In this document: positions 19,663 to 30,383 of the stretch, in pieces
Layout of the letters: every line of letters starts with the position of its first letter
Position numbering within the stretch: the first letter of the stretch is position 1
Source: Carposina sasakii
Lineage: Eukaryota > Arthropoda > Insecta > Lepidoptera > Carposinidae
Direction: 5' to 3'
DNA length: 64,000 nucleotides
Assembly: GCA_014607495.2 (NCBI GenBank)
Contig: CP053156.1
Location: 5,456,001-5,520,000 of the forward strand
Made by a program: the position numbers and the translations under genes
The notes under the pieces: model-generated
What the model was told of the DNA's origin: nothing
Seen by the model: only the letters and a program-made list of their open reading frames with translations
The model's database searches: none

Positions 19663-19906
19663 CTAGAGGACGCCCGCGACTTCGTCCGCGTGGACTGTAC
19701 AAAAAAAAATATCGAAATCCCGGGATAAAAATATTTTCCCGGGATAAAAATTAGCCTATGTGTATTAACACACACCCTGGATTACCTGGGTGTCAGCTAA
19801 CTCCATACAAAATTTTATTAAAATCGCTCCAGCCGTTTTTACGTGAAAGAGTAACAAACATCCATCCATACTTACAAACTTTCGCGTTTATAATATTCGT
19901 AGGATT
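19663..19906 (+). repeat. D-family repeat, near complete
   Basis: CTAGAGGACGCCCGCGACTT, CCCGGGATAAAAATATTTTC, GCTCCAGCCGTTTTTACGTG, AGTAACAAACATCCATCC and CGCGTTTATAATATTCGTAG. Same short variant as 15138-15698. Confidence 0.85.
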
Positions 19907-20929
19907 ATATTCTTGTATTTCGTCCTAGACGATTCTCATCAAAGTTTAAAACTGACAGTTTTCACAGTAAGTATATTGAGTCCACAGTAGGTACGTAGGT
20001 ACTCATTTTCATAGAGATTTAGACTTTCGATCGCCAACATAGCAGCCTAAGACCCACTCACATATTATTCGAGTTTTAAAAATCAATATTACACTATTAT
20101 TCTTACTCTTTTTAACAACATCAGGATTAGCCAACCTTTTCTATTTTCGTGGAAAAAAGGAGCTTAAGCTAAATTGCAAAATGCGAACTTGTTGGAGCTC
20201 ATGATTTTGTTTTTATTTTTATAACTCTTTTTTTTAAATAGCTTATTATTTAGCTCATATCGAATAAACTATTTAGGAAGTACATATATAGAATTACCTT
20301 ACCTGTCAATGTTACTCTCCACAGAAGTTTACAGAAGTGTGCAAACCAACACCCATTTTCCATACATAATATGCCGAAATTGCAAATTCACATTTTTGCG
20401 TATCTATAGGTATTTAAACGTTCACATACTCGTACTAAGGTAAACTTAATGTCAACAAACAGACATACACAATATGTCATTATTTTACTGAGCATCTTCT
20501 CATGAGACACAGGCTTTAGTTTACTGTTCAATTTTACGATATAATAACGTGATTATGGTCCCTATACTTCAGGACGAAAATAAAGGCAAGTTTATAGTGG
20601 TTGGTATAAACGAGAATTTACGTTTAAATTACTTATTTCAGTTCACTTGAGTTGAGTTATAATCTCAGTGGAGTTGACTTGGCTCGTAGCTCTCTTACTC
20701 GTATTAATTATGTAGCAAAAGCAATGCAATGGCAATGCGAATGCAATTGGTATATTTTTGCTTGTCGATTGTAAAATTTGTATTCTTTGTTGTATAAATG
20801 TAAGAATTTAAATTTGTTGCATAACGTCTATTGGTTTGACTATTCACTTCCAGACTTAATAGGATAGTAACTACATACTCTTTGTCTTTATTTACACTTA
20901 AATCTTAAAATTAAAAGTACCTATCTACA
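19907..20929. other. No gene; AT-rich
   Basis: Nothing recognised beyond a short imperfect GCAATGCAATGGCAATGCGA run near 20725. Confidence 0.5.
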
Positions 20930-21050
20930 TATATAATCTGTCTAATAATTTGTCCTGAATTACTGACGATGGAGAATTTCTAGAAAAATCCCACGGGAAA
21001 AATGAGGATTCTCAAATTTACGCGGACTAAGTCGTGGGCGTCCGTCAGTG
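20930..21050 (-). repeat. D-family repeat, diverged subtype, reversed
   Basis: ATAATTTGTCCTGAATTACTG, GGAGAATTTCTAGAAAAATC and TACGCGGACTAAGTCGTGGG then CGTCCGTCAGTG give the reversed 476-650 subtype. Confidence 0.65.
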
Positions 21051-21171
21051 TATAATAAAATTTCCGTACATCGATATACAATAACCAGTTACTTCCTAAA
21101 CATACATATAGACATAAAGTGTGACCATAATATTTTTTACTATAAGACATTTTTAACTTTAAGACACTCAG

Positions 21172-21519
21172 AGAGCTATGGAAAGGTCAATGCTCGGAAT
21201 CTCGCGAATGGACAAATTCCGAAACGAGATTATCCGGCAGAAGACCAAAGTGACAGACATAGTCTCGAAATGTAGCAGACCGAAGTGGCAGTGAGCCGGC
21301 CACATCTGTCGTACGAGTAGAACCGATGGACGGTGAAGTAAACGGGTTCTCGAATGGAGACCGCGCCTCGACAAACGTAGCGTTGGGCGCCCTCCGGCCA
21401 GATGGACCGATGACTTAAAGAGGACGGCTGGTAGTGACTAGATGGCAAAAACGGGAGATCGAGCCATGTGGCGTACACTGGTGGAGGCCTACGTCCAGCA
21501 GTGGACTGCAATAGGCTGA
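21172..21519 (+). pseudogene. RTE-like LINE, C-terminal end of the endonuclease-reverse transcriptase (broken)
   Basis: This is the last ~115 codons of a non-LTR retrotransposon protein of the RTE type common in Lepidoptera. In one frame the text reads ERSMLGISRMDKFRNEIIRQ near the start, then GRPPARWTDDLKRTAG, and ends EAYVQQWTAIG followed by TGA at 21517-21519. At least three in-frame stops (after KWQ, after TDGR and after AGSD) show it is dead. The upstream polymerase and endonuclease domains are missing, the usual 5' truncation of LINEs. A GATGAC/GATGATGAC tail follows directly. Its last ~70 bp is the block shared by all RTE-derived SINEs in the window. Confidence 0.85.
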
Positions 21520-21782
21520 CGATGACGATGATGATGACGACATTTATAATTTTATGAATATGGCTTGGTAGTATTGTATAATTTATTCTAAACTTTGTGA
21601 CCATAAAATAATTTGTGACATTTATTATTGTATGATTTGATTTATTATTGTATTAGAATTTTTAATTGGAATTTAACATTTTTGTACGCCCACGGGTAGG
21701 ACAAAGAGATACTTTTGCATGTACCAAACACCTTATAATTTACCTATTTTCCACAAATAAAGAATATTTGATTTGATTTAAA

Positions 21783-21994
21783 ACACGGCTGTATTCTCAA
21801 AATGGAGTAGCTAAAACTGCAGGATTATAAGTGAGATCCCACTTTAGCGACGGCAGATGTTAGTGACAATGACAATCGTTAGTGACAAGTGTCTAGCTTA
21901 TCGCCTGAGAATATACGAGTTCTTTAGTCGACTATTACGATATACACGGAAGGAGATGCAACTGACATATTCTAGTAAAGCCCGGCATTAGCAC
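21783..21994 (+). repeat. B-family repeat, full length
   Basis: ACACGGCTGTATTCTCAAAA, GGAGTAGCTAAAACTGCAGG, GTGTCTAGCTTATCGCCTGA, TTTAGTCGACTATTACGAT and AAAGCCCGGCATTAGCACA. A short AGTGACAATGACAATCGTT duplication lies inside. Confidence 0.75.
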
Positions 21995-22777
21995 ATAACA
22001 TAAAAAAAAGATCTTTAAATTAATGTAAAAAAGAGGGAGAGCATTAATAGCTTAGTTTCCTTTTATATTTATAACTAAATCAACGCCATATAACGAACTT
22101 CCGAACCTTACTTCTAAAATCAAAAACCGATTGTCGTCGCAGCAAATATTTGTCAACTGACAAATTCGGTTAATACATCAACATGCGGCCACATGCGCAT
22201 GCAATTCGTATCGTTATAACCAGTTTACGCCAGTTTTGAGGGCAACTCGGTTGACTTAACTGCCCGTTCCCACTTATGGAAATTCGGTGAAATGTCGGAT
22301 GTGGTGGTTAGTAACAAACCTTCAAATGAAATGTTATCTATGGTAAATAAATGTAGATTATCTTCTCCGCCACGGAAAATCTCATAATCATACCTGGATT
22401 TTAAATTTATTTTAGTTTCTTTAACACGTGACTACCTATGTCATAAGGAGACTAAAATGCGAAGAAATTTTTTTTTAGTAGTGTAAAGAAATAATTATCT
22501 AGAGCTAAGAAATGTTTTTTTTTAAATTAATTGATGTATAATTTTCTAATTAGTTTGTATTGTAACTGCTAACTCAGAATTTATCACTGTACTATGTTTT
22601 CTATATAAAATTTAATACAATAAATAAATAAAATATAAGTAGTGTTAAGTTAGATATAGATATTTCTAAATTCTTTATCTCCATCTTCTTTATATCAATA
22701 GGGCCACATCCGAAGAGTGCTTTCAAGAAATATTTCCTTTAAATACTATAGCGCTAGTTTCTATTTGTATGACTATA
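21995..22777. other. No feature seen
   Basis: CpG content rises around 22130-22300 (CGATTGTCGTCGCAGC, CGTATCGTTATAACC), but there is no frame or motif strong enough to call a promoter. Confidence 0.45.
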
Positions 22778-23160
22778 CAGGATGTTGTTTCGTTGCCACC
22801 CTTACCGAAGGGTACGTACTCTATACATCAAATAAAGTAAGTTTATACTTAAAAAATGCTGGGAAACACGTAAATTTTTTATTTAATTTTTTTAAATTAC
22901 TTGATCGAAATTTATAGTGTCCAGTGTTTATGCTAGTTGTTTCATAGACAGATATTAATTATTTATCTTGGTAAATCTTGCTACACGCGTCAATGTGCAT
23001 TTATGCAGAAAAACGGCCAGTCCGTATAGTACTTTCAACTTTGGACCCTAATATTTTGGAAACCAGACATTTCCCAGGTATGCTTCCATGGAGAAAAATT
23101 ATCGTGATGATGAGGAGATTCCGTAGTTTTCGGGAACGTTGACGACCAAAAATCATCCTG
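22778..23160 (+). mobile_element. F-family MITE, full length, TA-flanked
   Basis: Ends CAGGATGTTGTTTCGTTGCC and CAAAAATCATCCTG are inverted at their tips and TA flanks both sides (22776-22777, 23161-23162). The body includes GATCGAAATTTATAGTGTCC, ATAGACAGATATTAATTATT and GGTATGCTTCCATGGAGAAA. 383 bp, no frame. A reversed full copy is at 28323-28695; fragments lie at 33419, 41325, 42705 and 44439. TA duplication points to the Tc1/mariner group. Confidence 0.8.
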
Positions 23161-23237
23161 TATTATTTTTGTCTCTATACAAAAAATGTCAGTTGCGAAA
23201 TCAGGCATACGAGTTATTTTATTAATGGTAAAGAATG

Positions 23238-23347
23238 CAATGCAGCTAGCCAAGGTCGCGGGCATCGGTTGGATGCAGGCCGCTGCCGACCGGTCGGAAT
23301 GGAGGTTGTTGGGGAGGCCTATGTTCAGCAGTGGACTTCTCCAGGCT
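23238..23347 (+). pseudogene. RTE-like LINE, extreme C-terminal fragment
   Basis: Reads KVAGIGWMQAAADRSEWRLL in one frame. A one-base shift then gives the usual GEAYVQQWTSPG-stop ending from GAGGCCTATGTTCAGCAGTG. The frame is therefore broken near 23312. Related to the minus-strand copy at 48843-49025 (same subfamily, WMQAA.DRSEW). Confidence 0.8.
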
Positions 23348-23650
23348 GAGAATCATGACTTAAACACGAATCGGATACCGATCGGATCCGTGTGAGACGT
23401 CTGTAACCTTGTTAGAGTTAGATTGCGCGTTGACAGCCAGCGTTGTCCGCTAATGACCACACTAACGAGGCATGCGATGGTTACCAGACTTTGTGAATCG
23501 TTTTTTATATATCTACGTTTGCCTTTAGCGGGGATTTTAGTTTTGTTGATTGCATTCAACTAGATTTAGTTACCTTTAGGATTATTTTATTTTCGATATC
23601 AGGCAGATATGCAAATTAATTTCATAAAATAATATTTACTTATAACAAAA
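23348..23650. other. No feature seen
   Basis: Nothing recognised. Confidence 0.45.
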
Positions 23651-24118
23651 CAGAATGACAGTTCTTATTGCCTAAAGAGTAAAGAGGTGTGTGTGAGGGC
23701 GAACATGATAGCTGGAAGATTTTCACGATGTACCAAACAGGTAAAAGTTATACTTTTCAGAGCCTTTTGTAACTCTTTGTACACGTGCAGCCTCTGGGTA
23801 CATTACACCCAAGTAGCATACAGAGCGCTGCGCACTCAGTACAATAATGCTTTCAGGGTGCTGATGGGGATGCGCCGCCCCTGTAGTGCTTCGGGGATGT
23901 TTGCGGAATCCGAAGCTAATAGCTTATCAGCTATTATTAGGAAACGTACAGCGTCACTGATGCGCCGGGTGCGACGCAGCACCAACAGTCTGGTGAGGAC
24001 GGTGGCGGCTAGATTGGACGTGGACAGTGCTGTTATGCAGCACTGGACTCGCGTCCATCTAGTCAAAGACACCAAACCCTCCCACAACTTTTGTATAGAT
24101 ATAGGTACACTAACATAG
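23651..24118 (+). pseudogene. Non-LTR retrotransposon reverse transcriptase, C-terminal fragment
   Basis: An open stretch of about 155 codons without a genuine start, ending in TAG at 24116-24118. It contains VCVRANMIAGRFSRCT, VKVILFRAFCNSLYTCSLWV, YTQVAYRALRTQYNNAFRVL and CSASGMFAESEANSLSAIIR. This ordered set is the region after the polymerase core in a LINE lineage distinct from the RTE fragments; I cannot fix the clade (CR1- or Jockey-like). The catalytic core is absent, so this is a 5'-truncated copy. The frame is undamaged, which suggests a younger insertion than the other LINE scraps. An AATAAA and T-rich tail follow. Confidence 0.75.
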
Positions 24119-24192
24119 TATTAAGACCTTTGTTACTAACTAAATATGGGTAAAGCCTGAAATAAATGAGTTTTATTTTATTTATTTATTTT
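24119..24192 (+). other. LINE 3' UTR and tail
   Basis: GCCTGAAATAAATGAGTTTTA followed by (TTTAT)n. AATAAA lies about 40 bp after the stop codon. This is the 3' end of the LINE fragment at 23651-24118. Confidence 0.6.
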
Positions 24193-24227
24193 AATAATGG
24201 TAACGTTACATTTTAATTTAAGAACTA

Positions 24228-24410
24228 GTGTCGGCCCGTGAAGGAAGCTACAACTGTCATATATATCAAACATACATCAGTTTTTAAGTTTCACCTCCTA
24301 TAATAGAACAGTGAAAACCGCATTTAATTTCATCTTGTAGTTAATGCGTGATGCGCGAAAAAATATACAGACAGACAAAAATTCGCTATCCTGTTGTGGT
24401 CCTGTCTACA
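24228..24410 (+). repeat. Unnamed lepidopteran repeat
   Basis: TGTCGGCCCGTGAAGGAAGC, CAGTGAAAACCGCATTTAAT and AATATACAGACAGACAAAAAT form a recurrent lepidopteran repeat layout related to 5290-5395. Low confidence in family assignment. Confidence 0.45.
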
Positions 24411-25481
24411 TTCTCGGGTAGTGTGCTTTTTATTAAGAAATATTAAGAACTAATCCTTCGTGAATACTTCAACTACTCGTAAACGGCGAACTACGTAGCG
24501 ATGAAGGTCGTTAAATCATGTTCGCACTTCTTCTAAACAGAGGGTCTTTAGACAAAATCCTATACAAAATGGCAATACTAGGTAACGAGTTGTCTTACAT
24601 CTCACAACCTCTTTTCGTAATGAAAACAAAACAAAGAGCTATTCATCTTAGCAAAATACCTTCTTTAATTCTCAAGGTGCTTAGTGAACACGAATAGACG
24701 CAAAAACCGATATAGTCCGAGAGTTATCTGTTACCTACCTTACCTTAAGATTCTAGTTAATCTTTTGTATATCAAGGTATCTAATACCGAAATTTATCGA
24801 TGACTGTTGAAATAAATAAAAATAAAAAGTCGTGAATAAGTAATTCCGAGTTAAATGCCCCATACAGAGTGCAGATAGCCTAGACTCCGTGATTAACTTT
24901 TGGTAAGTGTATGGTTCTACAAGTGTATGGTTATATAGCTTAGAATCACAGCAAATCATCTCTGCCTATCTCTCCGGAAAAAGGCTTTATTTTTAGCATC
25001 TTATATCATTACTATAGATAATTTTAATGGTTTACTTGCGCATTTTCAACATCATGATTTTTCTTTACTGGATATAATAGGGTTTCTGACAGTGCCCTCC
25101 TAAACTATAAACACCTTTCTCTTTTCTCACGTATATCCCAAAACATTTATTTCAGCTGCGACAAAACTGGAAAATATCTAAACGGAGAGATTGATACCTC
25201 CCCGCTACATTTTTACGGTAACCGAAACGATTTTATGTGCCCCAAAACTTGGGCCACCTTTTTTCATCGTTTGTTACGAGCCAGATAGTTTTTACCGCGT
25301 AACTTTTGTTTCGCAATTTACCGATAGTGGTTTTTTGTTCTGGTCTTTTTTCCTGCCAATGCTTTTTATCTGCGACAGAGGGCGCCGTCATTCAGTTGGT
25401 TCACGCTTCGCTCGGCCGTGAAGCTACTAATGTAGTTAGTGTTTTAGCTTCTAAAAACATACATACATACATATACACATA
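24411..25481. other. No gene; one CpG-rich patch at 25340-25430
   Basis: Mostly AT-rich. Around 25372-25430 the text GCGACAGAGGGCGCCGTCAT, TCAGTTGGTTCACGCTTCGC and TCGGCCGTGAAGC is CpG-rich and holds a TCAGT initiator-like motif. No TATA box, frame or exon supports a promoter. Confidence 0.4.
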
Positions 25482-25693
25482 TGAGTTCCCAGAATGGGGT
25501 GGCCAGAACTACAGAATCATAAAAGGGATCCTACAGCTACGTTCTTCGTAGCGGGGTCAGACGTTATTGATCAGTGACAAGTTGCTAGCTTATCGCCTGA
25601 GAGTACGCCCCTGAGTTCCTTAGGCGACTCTTACGACATGCACGGAAGGAGGTGCATCTGATGTATTCTAGTGAAGCCCCGCATCAGTACAGG
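25482..25693 (+). repeat. B-family repeat, full length
   Basis: AATGGGGTGGCCAGAACTAC, CCTACAGCTACGTTCTTCGT, AGTTGCTAGCTTATCGCCTG, CTTAGGCGACTCTTACGACA and GAAGCCCCGCATCAGTACAG. It is preceded by a (CATA)n run at 25459-25475. Confidence 0.8.
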
Positions 25694-25948
25694 TAAAATA
25701 ACATACCTACTGATATGTGAGTCGGATGTTTGTTGTCTTTAGTCAAGCTCCCTTAGTTAGGCAGATTTAAAAGCAACAGTTCTTCAGTCTGTCATTCTAC
25801 AAGCTATAAGGTATCGCTACTAATAACGGTGTTTTCTTAGAACTACCTCTTCATTTTTCCTAATGAAGTAATAATGTCAACAAGCAACACTTCAGCTCCT
25901 AAAAAGCACAAAAAATACTCATTGACATGTAACATCAGAAACACGTCA

Positions 25949-26704
25949 ATGAAGGATTTTCTGACAAGTTAAAATAACAGTCAAAAATAGATGGCGTGAG
26001 CGCATCACCTGCCTTAATCCCCCCCACCTCACCTCCCCCATCTTGAAGGATAGTAATAGTTCCGTGAATAGACTGTGCACTGATGACTAAAGCTGGCTAC
26101 ACACCCAGACTGTGTACAGCCGACAATAAATAATCCGGTCGGTTTTCTAATACGAGCATACGAGTAGGAGACATAGCAAGTAACAAGTTGGATTTTGCTA
26201 CATGGGGTTAATAGTAGGTATCAGATTATAATCTTAATACGAGATGATACCTACTTAATTTTTTTTTGAACAAACTTAAATTTATGAATGACTACTGTTG
26301 CCCGTGACTTCATATGCGTGAACTACAGAAAGTAGTCTATGTCCTTCTTCGTACTCCTGTATATGCCTTTCATCCTATCCCATATTATGAAATGCTACAG
26401 ATACTTATAACTATTAACCCTCGTGTAGTAGAGTATAGATACCTTTAATTTAGCAGAGATGCAGTGCAAGCAATGCTAAGGTAGGTATCTGCTATATATT
26501 TGTTTTTCCTAGCGGACCGATTTTTAGTCGGACGTGTACAGCACACTATAGTCTGCTTCGTCTATCTATAGTGCTTAGGAACTATTGATGTCTTTGGTTG
26601 AGGGGTGAGGTGGGGGGATTAGGGTAGGTGATGCGCTTTCGCCATCTATCCAGGTGATTTGAACAAAAATTTTTACTTTTAATACTTGTCAGAAAATCCC
26701 TCAT
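25949..26704. mobile_element. Long-TIR non-autonomous DNA transposon (K)
   Basis: Ends AATGAAGGATTTTCTGACAA and TTGTCAGAAAATCCCTCATT are inverted. Long arms (about 25949-26160 and 26514-26704) continue the match: GCGCATCACCT, AATCCCCCCCACCTCACC, AATAGTTCC, then a GTGTACAG..CGGTC.G block. 756 bp, no frame. The interior holds a D-like fragment (26288-26400) and a small palindrome GTAGGTATCA..TGATACCTAC (26215-26254). Target duplication unclear. Confidence 0.75.
26288..26400 (+). repeat. D-like repeat inside K
   Basis: CTACTGTTGCCCGTGACTTC, ATGCGTGAACTACAGAAAGT and AGTCTATGTCCTTCTTCGTA match the variant at 10350-10540. Confidence 0.6.
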
Positions 26705-27199
26705 TACAACAACGTACTTTATTGTTTCTTTAAAATCCGTTTAGTAGTTTGCGTTTGCGAAAGCAAACATTCCAAACTCTAAACATTTTTACATTCTAAC
26801 AAACTATCATAGTTATAGCATTAGTGGTTTTTATTGCTGGTATGGTTATAAATACTGGCAATGCATTGACAACTCCACAAAAGTAACTAAGCAAAACGGA
26901 AACTAAAAGCAAAATGAAGTTCCTTTCATATTCGTAAATCCGGGACCGTTGAACGTTATTTGAGTGTGCGTTATGTCCACTGACTATTTGATAAAAGACA
27001 GAACAAAGTTGTAAAGTTTTATGTATCCTTTCTCGTATTCGTGAGTACAATATAATATAACGATTACTCAATGAAAAGTCCAGTAAATATGAAAAGAAAT
27101 ACAAATAAAATTTTATAACATGAACTAAAACATGCAAACCAAGTGTATAAATAAGAACCTGATTTCTTTAAAGATTATAATGAGTAATACATATAACTA
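26705..27199. other. No feature seen
   Basis: A 113-codon minus-strand frame (26796-27137) shows no recognisable product. AT-rich. Confidence 0.5.
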
Positions 27200-27480
27200 T
27201 TTGTTACTTTCTCCACCTTTTATTTTACTTTGCCCTGATACCAATTGGTGCCTAAACCTAAGGAACAAATATAAAATATGTCTATGCCTACTGGTTGTAT
27301 GTATTTTGTAATCATAAAAAATAAAAACAAAAATTTTGAAAAAAATATAGGGGTGGAGGGCGATGAAAAATAGATGTTTTCCGATTCTCCAGTTGCATGC
27401 AAGATTTACGAAAATCGTGAGCGTTTCGCGTGACACGAGAACTTTATATATTAGATGTATACTACCAATTATACGTTCAT
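27200..27480 (-). repeat. M-family dispersed repeat, reversed
   Basis: Minus-strand text ATATATAAAGTTCTCGTGTC, ACGCGAAACGCTCACGATTTT, AACATCTATTTTTCATCGCC and CACCCCTATATTTTTTTC has the order of the M repeat seen at 13795. Frames of 60-118 codons here are passengers of the repeat. Confidence 0.6.
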
Positions 27481-27974
27481 GGATCTCGTCAACCATTTTG
27501 CAGTCACAAAAACGGCTGCCGTTGTAAAAAATAGCCATTTGTCCAGTGTGCATAGAACGGAATGTCTGTGATCGTCAGCTAACCTACTACTATGTGTAGA
27601 CTGTATATATCTATACTCCGTTTTTTTTTAAGATAGAAATCTTATTTTCGAAGAAGCATTGTTTGTAAACATTTTATACTTGTAAGATACGAGTCAAGTT
27701 TGTCATTTTTTCATATTGATGTATCCTACTAAAAAGTTCAGTTTTGTGTTTGCGTAATCAGCTTCTTTAGATTTTTTATAGTGCACACTTCATATGAGTA
27801 GGTACTATTGAATTGAGTAGAAAACTCTTAAGGAAATATTGATGTTAATAATACACAAAACTGTGCCTAATAAAAAAACCTGATTTCGTTCTTTCAGATT
27901 CTTTCTATTTCTAAATAAAATGAGAACCGGTGAAAATATTGAAGTGGTAGCTTCTCCATTAGGTAAGTCTACGC
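27481..27974. other. No feature seen
   Basis: AT-rich, nothing recognised. Confidence 0.5.
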
Positions 27975-28140
27975 CTGTGCTGATGCGGAGCTTCACTAGA
28001 ACACATCAGCTGCATCTCTTCACATCTGTCCCGCTATGGTTAACGTGGCTATATGGAGTCTCTATGGAATCTTCCTTATCATCCTGCAGTACTAACTACC
28101 CCATTTCGAGAACATATCCGTATCTAATATGTGTGTACAA
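27975..28140 (-). repeat. B-family repeat, reversed, internally deleted
   Basis: CTGTGCTGATGCGGAGCTTC, CATCAGCTGCATCTCTTCAC, CCCGCTATGGTTAACGTGGC and a diverged CTACCCCATTTCGAGAACAT. The central ~80 bp are missing. Confidence 0.7.
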
Positions 28141-28322
28141 AAATTTCGCGGAGCCGGTAGTACTGAGTGTGGTTTCCTTAGGTATATCGATTTTACAGTT
28201 ACTTCAGCTTTTCAAACATTAACCCAGTTCAGCGTGACTTTTTAATTGGTTCCGCGAATCACGGAGTTTGTCAAAGCGCTGAAAGCTTTTCACTAAACTA
28301 CATTTACTCGAGTTCGAATATA

Positions 28323-28695
28323 CAGAATGATTTTTGGTCGTCAACGTTCCCGAAAACTACGGAATCTCCTCATCATCACGATCATTTTTCTCCATGGAAG
28401 CATGCCTGGGAAGTGTCTGGTTTCCAAAATATTAGGGTCCAAAGTTGAGTAAATAGACTGCGTTTTTCTGCATAAATGCACATAGACGCGCGTAGCAGGA
28501 TTTTTTCACGAAAAATAATTAATATCTGTCTATAAAAAAACTAACATAAACACTAGACACTATAAATTTCGCACGATCAAAGAATTTAAATTTAAAAAAA
28601 AAAAAAAATCCCAGCTTTTTTTTGGCATAAACTTACTTTATTTCATGTATAGAATACGCACCCTTCGTTAAAGGTGGCCACAAAAAAACATCCTG
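28323..28695 (-). mobile_element. F-family MITE, full length, reversed
   Basis: Left end CAGAATGATTTTTGGTCGTC and right end GTGGCCACAAAAAAACATCCTG minus its last bases match the 22778 copy reversed. TA flanks both sides (28321-28322, 28696-28697). A poly-A run interrupts the middle. Confidence 0.8.
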
Positions 28696-28697
28696 TA

Positions 28698-29027
28698 GAA
28701 TAACTCTTCCTGTTTTCGGAACTAATATTTTTTGTATGCAGTGACGCATAAAATGTGGTCATGCACATAGTTACTAGCGCCATCATCCAGCGGAACTATA
28801 CAAAAATTGAGCGTGCAATAGTGTTGCTACCATCTACGCCAATATAATGTAACTGGACTCGTGGGCTATATATAACCTTTACCTTTGTTCGTCTACGGAT
28901 CTCGTCATTACTGCATAGTACTGCATAGTATCATAGCATCATCATTTTTAACAATAAAAAATCCACAGTTGAATATATACCTCAATAACCTAATGACTTA
29001 CACTGCGACTGGTTGTAAGGTAACTGC
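28698..29027. other. No feature seen
   Basis: Only CTGCATAGTACTGCATAGTA (near 28911-28930), a 10-bp direct repeat. Confidence 0.4.
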
Positions 29028-29165
29028 ATCCAGCACATACCCGCAACACCAGCTCCAGCGATCTCGCGGGTGGCCTTCCCATACTGCGCTTGCCGGTACG
29101 TGGTCTCCACTTTAACTCTTCAGCTTGAACGGCCAACGCTTCTTCGAGCTATGTGCCCTGCGACA
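29028..29165 (-). pseudogene. RTE-like LINE, internal C-terminal fragment
   Basis: On the minus strand one frame reads WRPRTGKRSMGRPPAR, the signature just before the WTDDL block of the RTE-like protein; a shift then gives AGAGVAGMCWMQ. The final QQWT..G block is absent. A dead scrap. Confidence 0.75.
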
Positions 29166-29204
29166 GGCCATATTAGCTTGCTGCACCGCTAAAAAAGGAT
29201 GAAT

Positions 29205-29425
29205 TCGCTGTATGCCGTGTGACAGAATAGAATATCACCACTCCATGACGGCCCGTGGGTATTGCAAGAGGCGACTAGTCGACCAGACTAGACTATTCCT
29301 GCCAACTGCTTTAGGACTGCAACCACGCTGTTTCGCGGTTAAAAATAGGTTCGTCTATCTAGCTAGAACCTTATATGTAATAATAAAGAGACCACAGGTT
29401 ATTTTAGGACAAATTTAGATACCCG
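29205..29425 (+). repeat. Unnamed repeat with LINE-like 3' text
   Basis: CATGACGGCCCGTGGGTATT, GCAAGAGGCGACTAGTCGAC, CCACGCTGTTTCGCGGTTAA and GGTTATTTTAGGACAAATTT. The first block resembles the SINE head text CCCATGCCTGCCCGTGGGTA, suggesting a related RTE-linked family. Confidence 0.5.
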
Positions 29426-29567
29426 TGGGTGGACTCTAATCCTAAAAAGGAAGCCTCGTAACTTTGATAAGTGTTGGTTTATTTTGAGCTGTATATTGAA
29501 ATAAAATATTATATTCTACTGTTTGACCATGCATGGTTATGACGTAAGTTAAGGACGTACATAAAAA

Positions 29568-29780
29568 ATGTCCATCGGACACTTCGAAGCGATATTATTG
29601 GGTGAAGCACAACTTCCAATCAGGCGGCGTGAGTTTAAACCCTGTAACAAACTTTTACTTATAGTTTTGGTTTTTAATATTATTCGAAAATGGGATCAAG
29701 CCACTCGCGAGATAGACGGACGACCTAGGTCGCGGACCTCGGTTGAATGCAGGCTGCTTCCTGATGAAATCAAGCGAAAA
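29568..29780 (+). repeat. Decayed E-like SINE head joined to an RTE LINE scrap
   Basis: CACAACTTCCAATCAGGCGG and CGTGAGTTTAAACCCTGTAAC resemble the E head and B box. Positions 29690-29765 (CACTCGCGAGATAGACGGAC .. GTTGAATGCAGGCTGCTTCC) match the WTDDL..GWMQAAS region of the RTE-like LINE. A 75-codon frame across the join is chimeric. Confidence 0.5.
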
Positions 29781-30105
29781 TGGAAGCAAGTGTAAAAGAC
29801 AAACGTGTATTTGTAATTAGCGCGTTTAGGATTGAATTAAAATAAAGATACATAAACATTTATGGTAAGAAATTAACAGTCTTATTCCTCTTATTCGCAA
29901 AAAGTGATATCAATGAATAGGATCTGCTATCATTAAGTTAAAAGGATATGCGTTTTCTATTAAAACAAGGGATAAAGAAAAGGACTGATTGATGACTTTA
30001 CCTGATAAAATACCCTGAAAACCCATTTTCAAAATCGGATAATATATTGTGCTCCAAAATCTTATCCAGCTTTTGATACATTTTTTACACATAATATAAG
30101 TTTAT
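29781..30105. other. No feature seen
   Basis: AT-rich, nothing recognised. Confidence 0.45.
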
Positions 30106-30318
30106 CATACGACTATCTTCCCAAAATGGGGTAGCTAGAACTGCAGGGTCACGAAAGAGATCATACCGCCACTTTTAACATAACTGGGCCCAGATGTAAA
30201 AGATCAATCACAAATTGCTAACTCGCCGCCTGAAAGAACGTCCTTTGTCGATTCTTACAACACGCACGGAAAGAGATGCAGCTGATGTATTCACGTGAAG
30301 CCCCGCATTAACACAGGA
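30106..30318 (+). repeat. B-family repeat, full length
   Basis: AATGGGGTAGCTAGAACTGC, AGGGTCACGAAAGAGATCAT, TTGCTAACTCGCCGCCTGAA and GTGAAGCCCCGCATTAACAC. Confidence 0.75.
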
Positions 30319-30383
30319 ATTTTGTTATATTAAATAGGCTTACGCTTGACTACAACGCGCCTGATAGTAAGCACCGTTGCAGT

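Noticed and set aside
25340..25430. CpG-rich patch as a host gene promoter
   Set aside because: An initiator-like TCAGT alone is weak evidence; there is no TATA box and no downstream exon.
26796..27137. 113-codon minus-strand frame
   Set aside because: AT-driven hydrophobic composition; no domain, and no exon signals seen.
27197..27553. 118-codon minus-strand frame
   Set aside because: It follows the M dispersed repeat, whose other copy (13795) does not keep the frame.
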